From JASLEW01 sp035544895 (GTDB lineage Bacteria > Acidobacteriota > Thermoanaerobaculia > Multivoradales > UBA5704), in the NCBI GenBank assembly GCA_035544895.1, contig DASZZM010000015.1:1-64000 (forward strand): 64,000 nucleotides of DNA. Reading direction: 5' to 3'. The position numbers and the translations under genes are program-made. Shown here in pieces: positions 57,801 to 64,000 of this stretch. Each line of letters opens with the position of its first letter. Within the stretch, counting starts at the first letter, position 1. A model generated the notes under the pieces. The model made no database searches. It was not told where the DNA came from and was given only the letters and a program-made list of their open reading frames with translations.

Positions 57801-58835
57801 TCGGGGCGGGACACGGTTCGACCATCCAGGCTGCAACGGATTGTGCCGGCCTTTCTTGGAACCACGGTGTACGGCAATGGCTTCTTCCTCTCGTTGGAGG
57901 AAGCCCGAACCCTGATTTCTTCGGATCCTCGGAATGCTTACGTTCTTCGAAGGTTCTTGAACGGCGATGACGTACTCAATTCTCCAGCGCCACAGCCAAT
58001 GCGGTATGTACTGTACTTCCAAGGTATGGAAGAAAACGACGTGTCGCGGTATGAGCTTCCCTATTCAATTGCGAAGGAACGAGTCTTCAGCGAACGCCAG
58101 AAAAGCTCAAGCGCACGACGAAGGGAGAAGTGGTGGCTGTATACATCACCCGCAGATGCCCTTTATGAGACGATCAAGGGGTTGAGCCACGTTCTGGTGA
58201 CATGCTTCACGAGCAAGTACGTTTTGTTCGCTGCGATGGATACAAACATGGTCTTCTCGAACGCCGTAATTGTTGTGGCGTCCGATGACAACGCGTGTCT
58301 CGCGGTGCTCCAAAGCTCCCTCCATGAGAGTTGGGTCAGAGAATACAGTTCTACACTGGAAACCAGACAGCGATACGCTCTGTCTGACTGTTACGAGACC
58401 TTTCCCATGCCGATCTTCTCAGCGAGTCTACGTGCCGTCGGCAAGGCGTACTCTTGCCATCGGAGTAGGGTGATGAGTAGCCTTGGCGAGGGTCTCACTG
58501 ACATCTATAACCGGTTTCACGACCCAAAGGAGACCTCCGCAGAGATCAAGGAATTCCGCACATTGCATGCCGCGATGGATCACGCAGTAGTGCGCGCGTA
58601 TGGTTGGCAGGGGCTCAGCCTCGGCGAGGACTTCCACGAAACAAAGCAGGGTCCGCGGTTCACGATGAGCGATTCCGCGCGGCGCGAGATCCTCGACCGC
58701 CTGCTTCAGCTCAACCACGAGCGCTACGCCGACGAAGTTCGGCTGAGACTGCGCGACAAGGCGCCCGGCACGAAGGGTGTCGGGCGGAGGAGAGCGCAGA
58801 CAAAAGACAGTAATCTACCCTCACTGTTCCACTAA
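54819..58835 (+). CDS. drmMI: DISARM class 1 N6-adenine methyltransferase DrmMI
   Basis: A 1338-residue gamma-type adenine methyltransferase; GTG at 54819 overlaps the drmD stop, and ATG at 54825 is an alternative. The AdoMet motif is ICDFTCGSGAFIVQACRY (about residues 614-630) and the catalytic motif is GNPPF (about 868), the NPPF form used by N6-adenine enzymes. Parts before it are helical. The region after it (about 57,500-58,560) is the expected target-recognition part and has distinctly lower G+C than the rest. DrmMI marks host DNA as self so that DISARM attacks only unmodified DNA. A 40-base gap precedes drmA. Confidence 0.92.
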   Translation: MTMSIARHHSEWLSLVEVSGPFLSLPVLMRAFPQGLEDIDPAMAQQLRIAYAEWQDDLEHRTRAAATHREWIGYVLRRILEFPEEAIAEGQAISDSLKATVPEHRETLRPTHVIRDPADSKPHLLVVAYPPQQALDKKVSGRHWVASPETRMTELLHASGMRLGLVTNGEHWLLVDSPRDDTAGFASWYAELWIEERLTLRAFRSLIGFRRFFGVAATDTLEVLLAESAESQQEVTDQLGYQVRRAVEVLVQALDQSDQDHGRQLLASVPEAEIYEAALTVMMRLVFLFCAEERDLLLLGDPLFDQHYAVSPLRGQLRQAADLHGEEVLERRHDAWCRLLATFRAVHGGVRHERMTIPPYGGTLFDPDRFPFLEGRRRGTTWRTSTADPLPVSNRTVLHLLEALQLLQVKVPGGGPAEARRLSFRALDIEQIGHVYEGLLDHTAKRATAVTLGLAGARAKTRDYEPEVPLSTLEALAAKGRSALVEYLIEGTHRSAKAIEKALDRGPDPENEQKLRVGCGSVKDAEALFQRIRPFGALIRTDSFGHPVIINTGSVYVTEGIDRRSTGTQYTPRSLTEPIVQHTLEPLVYEGPGEGKSRELWRLRSACELLALAICDFTCGSGAFIVQACRYLADRLLEAWEEVERQNPGALHITPEGEVSQGLPEERLIPKDPDERITFARRLVAQRCLYGVDVNPLAVEMTKLSMWLLTLAKEKPFTFLDHAIRCGDSLVGITGIEQLKRFSLAEGPVQTTIAQAESFDAHIDDAIAKRLRLETMEGSTVDHVEAQKYLLGEAERGLARLKAAADQLIAAEVGDTARDDAIRTANNILGERDAPWLQGPRHRRAFHWSLEFPEVIEGRGGFDALLGNPPFRGGLMITRDLGSAYTRFLKDTTSHAGATTDLCAYFFRRAFHLLRSGGCLGLIATNSIREGDTRVTSLDTIVNEGGVIFRAIRSMPWPGAAALHVSRLHISSGLWAGIRHLDGVEVDNIGPDLASGRDTVRPSRLQRIVPAFLGTTVYGNGFFLSLEEARTLISSDPRNAYVLRRFLNGDDVLNSPAPQPMRYVLYFQGMEENDVSRYELPYSIAKERVFSERQKSSSARRREKWWLYTSPADALYETIKGLSHVLVTCFTSKYVLFAAMDTNMVFSNAVIVVASDDNACLAVLQSSLHESWVREYSSTLETRQRYALSDCYETFPMPIFSASLRAVGKAYSCHRSRVMSSLGEGLTDIYNRFHDPKETSAEIKEFRTLHAAMDHAVVRAYGWQGLSLGEDFHETKQGPRFTMSDSARREILDRLLQLNHERYADEVRLRLRDKAPGTKGVGRRRAQTKDSNLPSLFH

Positions 58836-58875
58836 AGTGGGCTCGGACGATGCTGCCCACACATCACACTAAGCC

Positions 58876-61800
58876 ATGGCTGAGGTTCTAACATCGCCGC
58901 CAACCGACCTCGAGCTTCGCTCGCGTCTCGTTGAGCTGGTGATGAAGGATCTGCTCGGGCCCGCGGGTGGCCAGCAGGAGGAGATCAGCCGCGGCAGTGT
59001 CCGCGACCGCTACCTGGTCGGCGTCCTCGCTCCTTCTCACTGGACGACCGCGGACAGACTGAAGAGAACAGATGTCCGAGAGTCAGCGGCTGCCGACGGC
59101 GAAGACGATGGGGAGGATGAAGACACCCCTGCGATTCCGGATGAGCTGGCCGCTGGTGGCAACGACAGCCTCGACGACGGCTCGACCGATCAGGACGTGC
59201 CGGTGACGCAGGCGCACTTCCCGTCCTCGATCGGGTTAACCTTCTCCGTCACGACGAACACATCTCATCTCCGCGTCGAGGCCCGCTGGGGTCAGTACCT
59301 GCGGGAGGTCAAAGAAGAGCAGATCAGCCCGAAGACTGGAAAGCCGATCCGCGTCTGGCAACGGTTCCCCAGGTGCGGCACCGTCGAGATCGAGCTGGCC
59401 CGCGATCCAATCGAGCCCACGACCGTCGACGCCCTTTGCCCGGACGTGGTCATCAAGGGTCGGGTTCGCAAGCGCGAGCACTCCTTCGTGGTGACGTTGT
59501 TCCTCGTGAACAACCAGGAGCTATCACGCCCAAGGGACGCGAGCTTCGTGTTCCAGCCTGAGCTGCGGGTGAGCGCGCCCGACGGCGGCGCGGTGTTCGT
59601 CCGCAGGGCGCCGGCGAGATCGACCGAAGCGGTGGCCCCGGCGATCCGCCTCGAGGAGGACGGTCTGGAGCTGCTCTACCGCCGGCACGTGGAGTTCGCC
59701 GTCGGTCACGGCGTGAGCGTCCACGCCGAGGCGATCGACGAGGCCCCCGACCGCGCCATCCGACTCGAGACTCGAACGGTCCCGTGCTACCAAGTGCCAA
59801 AGAGCACGCCGCCGACCAAGGGCGACGCGGCGCTTCATCCGGCGTTTGGTCTGCTCGACGGGCTGGTGCTGGACATGAAGGAGCTGGCCGCGTGCTCGGG
59901 CGCCGAGGTGCAGCAAAAGCTGGCGCCGCTCACATTGGCCTACCGCGCCTGGATCGATGCCGAGGCTGCGCGTGCCAAGGACGACGCTGCTGCCCTTGGC
60001 ACCTTGGGCGACGCGGCCCAGGCCGCCCTCGACAGCGCTCACCAGAACCTCCAGCGGATCGAGGAGGGACTGGACCTGCTCGCCACCGACCCAAAGGCTG
60101 CGCAGGCGTTCGCTTTCATGAACGAGGCGATGTGGCTGCAGCGCACCCATTCGATCCTCTCGGAGCGGGTCCGGCGCGGAGAGAGTCCCGACTTCGCCGA
60201 CCATGTGGATGTCCCCTCGAACCGCACCTGGTACCCGTTCCAGATCGCTTTCATCCTGCTCAACCTTCCTGGCCTCACGCGGCTCGACCACCCGGACCGA
60301 CGCTCGGATCAGCTTGCCACGGCGGACCTCCTGTTCTTTCCTACCGGCGGCGGCAAGACGGAGGCATACCTGGGCCTCGCCGCCTACACCATGGCGATCC
60401 GCCGCCTCCAGGGTCCGGTGGCTGGGCGCAGCGGTGAACATGGTCTCGCGGTGCTCATGCGCTACACCCTGCGCCTGCTCACGATCCAGCAGTTCCAGCG
60501 CGCAGCCGCGCTGCTGTGCGCGTGTGAGGTGATCCGGCGACGTGAGGCCGACCAAGGCGAAACCCGCTGGGGTGGGGAGCCCTTTCGGCTCGGCCTCTGG
60601 GTCGGCCAGAAGACGACACCCAACTGGACCGAGGACGCGGCTGAGGCGATCCAACAGCACCGCGGCAACCAGGCGGGGTTCGTCAGCGGTGGGACTGGCA
60701 CGCCCTACCAGCTCACCGCCTGTCCGTGGTGCGGCAATGAGATCAAGGCCGGACGCGACCTCGATGCAAGGCCGGGAAACTCGTCGACCGGTCGCACGCT
60801 CTCATACTGCGGCGACTCGACGGGCGCCTGCCCATTCAGCCGCCGCCAGGCAGACGGCGAGGGACTCCCGGTGGTGGTCGTGGACGAGGAGATCTACCGG
60901 CGCCTGCCGTCGATGCTCATCGCCACCGTCGACAAGTTCGCCCAGATGCCATGGCGCGGCGAGGTCGGGATGCTTTTCGGTCAGGTCGACGGCCTCTGTG
61001 AACGCCATGGATTCCGCTCGCCGGACATCGAGGACACTGGCTCACACCCTCGGGCAGGTGTGCTGCCCCCGGCCAAGACGCTGCCCTTCGGTCCACTTCG
61101 CCCACCGGACCTCATCATCCAGGACGAGCTACATCTCATCAGCGGGCCGCTCGGCAGCCTCGTCGGGCTCTATGAGACCGCCATCGACCGGCTCTGCACC
61201 TGGGAGGTCGATGGGATCACAGTGCGGCCGAAGGTGGTCGCCTCGACGGCGACGATCCGAAACGCCGCCACCCAGGTCCACGGGCTGTTCCTCCGGCGAG
61301 TGAACGTGTTCCCGCCCCCGGGGCTTGACGTGCGCGACAGCTTCTTCGCTGTGCAGCGCGAGCCAGACGCGGACTACCCGGGGCGGCTCTACCTAGGTGT
61401 ATGCGCACCGGGCCGGCGGCTGAAGGCCGCACTCATCCGCGTCTACGTCGCCTTCCTCTGCGCGGCACAGACTTTGTATGAGACGCACGGCGCGCAGGTC
61501 GACCCGTGGATGACGCTCGTCGGCTACTTCAACTCGATCCGCGAGCTCGGCGGGATGCGCCGCCTCGTCGACGACGATGTGGCGAGCCGCGCCAAGAAGA
61601 TGGATGAGCGTGGGCTGGCCAGGCGGTTCATCACGCCGAACCGCGACCTCGAGGAGCTCACGTCGCGCATCCGGTCCGCGGACATTTCATTCATCCTCGA
61701 CCGCCTGGAGGCCGTCTTCGACCCCGCCCTCGAGGCAGGAGGGGCCAAGAGAGAAGAGAAGACCGACTCGGTCGCGCGGGCGCGCCGCCGCCTCGCGGTG

Positions 61801-62502
61801 CTGTTGGCGACCAACATGATCTCCGTCGGTGTCGATGTGAAACGCCTCGGCCTCATGGTAGTCGGCGGGCAGCCGAAGTCCACGGCCGAGTACATCCAAG
61901 CCACGAGCCGCGTCGGGCGCAGTCGTCCGGGCATCGTCTGCACCGTCTACAACTGGGCACGGCCTCGCGACCTCTCGCACTTCGAGCGCTTCGAGCACTA
62001 CCACGGGACGTTCTACAAGCACGTCGAGGCGCTGTCGGTGACGCCGTTCTCGACCGGCGCGATCAAACGGGGACTTGCGGGCCTCCTTGTCGCCATGCTC
62101 CGCCTGCGCGGTCTTGACATGAACCGCAACGATTCGGCCGGGCGCATCCAGAGGACCGACCCGGCACTGGACGAGATCATCGAGCACATCGCTAGGCGCG
62201 CCAGCCTGGTCTGCGATACCGGTGCGGGCGAGGAGTGCCGCGACCAGCTCCGCCACAAGATCGACCTTTGGATCGCCGAGGCGCAGAACAAGGCGGGCGG
62301 CCGGACTCTCACCTTCGACGCCCGCGGCAAGGGGGGCGGAACATCAGTACCACTCCTCCAGCGGCCTGGCCTCGAGCGCTGGCACGACTTCACCTGCCTC
62401 AATTCGCTACGCGAGGTGGAGCCCACTGTGCGGCTCATCGCGCTCGACGGCGGTGGCCTCGACGACGACGCCACGCCTTCTCTGAACCCGGAGCAACCAT
62501 GA
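58876..62502 (+). CDS. drmA: DISARM helicase-like protein DrmA
   Basis: A 1208-residue protein with a split helicase domain: LLFFPTGGGKTEAYLGL (Walker A TGGGKT at 490-495), DELHLISGP (DELH at 750-753, the DEAD-box position), SVGVDVKRLGLMVVGGQPKS and TSRVGRSRPG (motifs V/VI). The N-terminal 400 residues contain acidic low-complexity sequence and the family-specific region. DrmA and DrmB form the core DISARM complex that binds DNA with exposed 5' ends. Its stop overlaps drmB as ATGA (62499-62502), a constant feature of these operons. No damage seen. Confidence 0.92.
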   Translation: MAEVLTSPPTDLELRSRLVELVMKDLLGPAGGQQEEISRGSVRDRYLVGVLAPSHWTTADRLKRTDVRESAAADGEDDGEDEDTPAIPDELAAGGNDSLDDGSTDQDVPVTQAHFPSSIGLTFSVTTNTSHLRVEARWGQYLREVKEEQISPKTGKPIRVWQRFPRCGTVEIELARDPIEPTTVDALCPDVVIKGRVRKREHSFVVTLFLVNNQELSRPRDASFVFQPELRVSAPDGGAVFVRRAPARSTEAVAPAIRLEEDGLELLYRRHVEFAVGHGVSVHAEAIDEAPDRAIRLETRTVPCYQVPKSTPPTKGDAALHPAFGLLDGLVLDMKELAACSGAEVQQKLAPLTLAYRAWIDAEAARAKDDAAALGTLGDAAQAALDSAHQNLQRIEEGLDLLATDPKAAQAFAFMNEAMWLQRTHSILSERVRRGESPDFADHVDVPSNRTWYPFQIAFILLNLPGLTRLDHPDRRSDQLATADLLFFPTGGGKTEAYLGLAAYTMAIRRLQGPVAGRSGEHGLAVLMRYTLRLLTIQQFQRAAALLCACEVIRRREADQGETRWGGEPFRLGLWVGQKTTPNWTEDAAEAIQQHRGNQAGFVSGGTGTPYQLTACPWCGNEIKAGRDLDARPGNSSTGRTLSYCGDSTGACPFSRRQADGEGLPVVVVDEEIYRRLPSMLIATVDKFAQMPWRGEVGMLFGQVDGLCERHGFRSPDIEDTGSHPRAGVLPPAKTLPFGPLRPPDLIIQDELHLISGPLGSLVGLYETAIDRLCTWEVDGITVRPKVVASTATIRNAATQVHGLFLRRVNVFPPPGLDVRDSFFAVQREPDADYPGRLYLGVCAPGRRLKAALIRVYVAFLCAAQTLYETHGAQVDPWMTLVGYFNSIRELGGMRRLVDDDVASRAKKMDERGLARRFITPNRDLEELTSRIRSADISFILDRLEAVFDPALEAGGAKREEKTDSVARARRRLAVLLATNMISVGVDVKRLGLMVVGGQPKSTAEYIQATSRVGRSRPGIVCTVYNWARPRDLSHFERFEHYHGTFYKHVEALSVTPFSTGAIKRGLAGLLVAMLRLRGLDMNRNDSAGRIQRTDPALDEIIEHIARRASLVCDTGAGEECRDQLRHKIDLWIAEAQNKAGGRTLTFDARGKGGGTSVPLLQRPGLERWHDFTCLNSLREVEPTVRLIALDGGGLDDDATPSLNPEQP

Positions 62503-64000
62503 TCGCCTCCCACCTGCTGCGCAAGTCCGAGGTCGGCGAGCTGCGCCCGAGCCAGCTCCTCACCACGTTCGGTGTCGGCTCGCTTATCGACCTGCCCAAC
62601 CTGTCGGTGCTCGTCATGGGTCTCGAGGACTGGCAGGCCACCCACGCGATCGAAATCGGCGAGTCCCGGCTGCTACGGTCCGTCCAGCGGGCGCTTGGCT
62701 CGCAGGTCGCCAAGCTCCTCACCCCGCCACGCGGGCCAGAGGTAGTCGGAAGGGTCAACTGGTTCGACGAGGGCCACCAGATCGGCGTACCGGTGGCGCC
62801 GTTCCCGCGCTGGATGGTCTGCTCGAAGTGTCGCCTCCTCGCACCGATTTCCTCTGGCTTCTTCAACCCACAGCAACCAGCGTACCGCCCGCACCAGACT
62901 CGTTACGTCCATACCAATTGCCCGAAGCCCGGCAAGCCGCCGACCGTTGTCCCCGCGCGGTTCCTTATGGCGTGCGAGAAGGGACACCTCGACGACTTCC
63001 CCTGGGTCGAGTACGTGCACCGCGGCCAGGCCGGCTGCATGGGACCGCTCGAGCTGTACGAGGTCGGGGCTTCGGGTGAGGCATCCGACATCGAGGTCCA
63101 CTGCCGTACGTGTGACAAGAAACGCCGCATGGCCGAGGCGTTTGGCAAGGACAACCAGGAAAACCTGCCCGCCTGCGGGGGGCGGCGCCCGCACCTGCGC
63201 GACCGCCAGAACGGTGGCTGTGACGTCCCGCACATGCGGGCCATGCTCCAGGGTGCCTCCGGCCTCTGGTACTCGGTCATGCTGTCGGTCCTCTCCGTGC
63301 CCGCGCTCAAAGGAGAGGCCCTCGCTTTGCTCGTCGAGGAGGAGTGGGCCACGCTGGAGAAGGCCACGAGCCGGGAGGTGCTCAACGCGTTTAGGCAGAT
63401 CGGGCAGCTCAAGGCGTTCGCCAAGTACTCCGACGACGAGCTGTGGGCCGCCATCGAGAAGCATCGCAAGGACCGATCCGAGGATAACGCCATTCCGACC
63501 GACCTCAAGGCTCCCGAGTGGCAGGTGTTCTCCAACCCGTCAGCGGCTGCGAGCGCGCGAGACTTGAAGCTGCGCCCCGTCGCCCCGCCACCCGCCTTTG
63601 TCCACCAGATCGAGCGGGTGGTGATCGTCGATACGCTCCGCGAGGTGCGCGCCCTCATCGGCTTCACCCGCATCCAGTCGCCGCGTGACTTCGACTCGCC
63701 GCTCGACCTTCCCGAGAGTCACCGCGCCCCGCTCTCGCGCCAGCACCCGACCTGGGTTCCGGCGAGCGAGACGCTCGGCGAGGGCATCTTCGTTCAGTTC
63801 TCCGAGGTGGCCATCAGAGAGTGGGTCGGGTCGAACGCGGCCAAACAGCGGGAGGACGATCTGCGCAGTTCCTACGAGCGTTGGCGCACCAAGCACAACC
63901 TCGATCCGTTGATCGGGTTCCCGGGTATGCGCTACGTGCTCCTTCACAGCTTCTCGCACGCGCTCATCCGCGGGTTGGCGATGGACTGCGGTTACACCAC
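62499..64000 (+). CDS. drmB: DISARM DUF1998 protein DrmB, cut by the window edge
   Basis: The first 500 residues of DrmB; the frame is open to the last base. It begins LRPSQLLTTFGVGSLIDLPN and carries several zinc-type Cys clusters (MVCSKCRLL, ACEKGHLDD, CRTCDKKRRM). It reaches LLHSFSHALIRGLAMDCG, the hallmark of the DUF1998 domain. DrmB partners DrmA in DISARM. Its stop and the expected next gene, drmC (a phospholipase D-type nuclease), lie outside the window. Confidence 0.92.
   Translation, partial: MIASHLLRKSEVGELRPSQLLTTFGVGSLIDLPNLSVLVMGLEDWQATHAIEIGESRLLRSVQRALGSQVAKLLTPPRGPEVVGRVNWFDEGHQIGVPVAPFPRWMVCSKCRLLAPISSGFFNPQQPAYRPHQTRYVHTNCPKPGKPPTVVPARFLMACEKGHLDDFPWVEYVHRGQAGCMGPLELYEVGASGEASDIEVHCRTCDKKRRMAEAFGKDNQENLPACGGRRPHLRDRQNGGCDVPHMRAMLQGASGLWYSVMLSVLSVPALKGEALALLVEEEWATLEKATSREVLNAFRQIGQLKAFAKYSDDELWAAIEKHRKDRSEDNAIPTDLKAPEWQVFSNPSAAASARDLKLRPVAPPPAFVHQIERVVIVDTLREVRALIGFTRIQSPRDFDSPLDLPESHRAPLSRQHPTWVPASETLGEGIFVQFSEVAIREWVGSNAAKQREDDLRSSYERWRTKHNLDPLIGFPGMRYVLLHSFSHALIRGLAMDCGYT

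Noticed and set aside
1..64000. tRNA or rRNA genes and tRNA-based attachment sites
   Set aside because: I scanned for T-loop-like GGTTCRA motifs and rRNA signatures by eye and found none that fold convincingly; a covariance search would be needed to be certain.

Overview
This is a very GC-rich stretch of bacterial DNA with dense coding, frequent GTG/TTG starts and 4-nt stop/start overlaps. The resident genes include zinc-knuckle/TPR proteins, a secreted protein with two STN-like domains, a protein with two TonB-C-like domains and repeat-rich lipoproteins. Together they suggest an Acidobacteriota-type chromosome (Thermoanaerobaculia-like). That placement is inferred from gene style, because no rRNA or other taxonomic marker is present. 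Several gene blocks have visibly lower G+C than their surroundings and carry conflict-type genes, so the window reads as an accessory island.

Layout. 0-7.6 kb: two type II toxin-antitoxin modules (ParE-type at 309-847, Phd/VapC at 6792-7540), an orphan antitoxin, a TIR plus caspase-like fusion (2267-3412), a zinc-knuckle/TPR protein and small secreted proteins. 7.7-12.5 kb: a DUF6650-like protein, a small membrane protein, an unknown protein, and a class III nucleotidyl-cyclase-like protein with a long helical tail. 12.7-15.2 kb: two lipoproteins diverging from a 27-bp gap. 15.6-18.3 kb: a nucleoside-phosphorylase-fold nucleosidase with a small partner, facing an HNH protein.

18.4-38.5 kb is a DNA-mobilisation region, nearly all on the minus strand. 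It holds a VirD4/TraG coupling protein, a TraF-type S26 peptidase, a 1384-aa MOBP relaxase with a RepB-primase-like domain, and three large coiled-coil proteins (25756-27909, 29964-32447, 32534-34762). These three are paralogues of each other and of the relaxase C-terminal half. All four end in the same ~87-residue module, alignable without gaps to the stop codon. No mating-pair (VirB) genes are present. The cluster is interrupted by a broken abiE locus plus a membrane methyltransferase, and by regulators and a TonB-like gene before the MobC-like gene at 37562-37960. A 160-bp stretch with three perfect palindromes lies just beyond. I consider the relaxase-tail family the best candidate for an undescribed system. 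The shared tail may be a coupling-protein export signal, by analogy with relaxase-derived tails of known type IV effectors.

39.4-48.4 kb: a DUF5984-like protein; a three-gene HlyD/ABC/ABC exporter in the order of NHLM-type microcin export but without a visible precursor; small unknown proteins; and a ParA without ParB. 49.2-64.0 kb: a low-GC pair of proteins sharing a TQTI-type motif, divergent from a class 1 DISARM anti-phage operon (drmD, drmMI, drmA, drmB) that runs off the right edge before the expected drmC.
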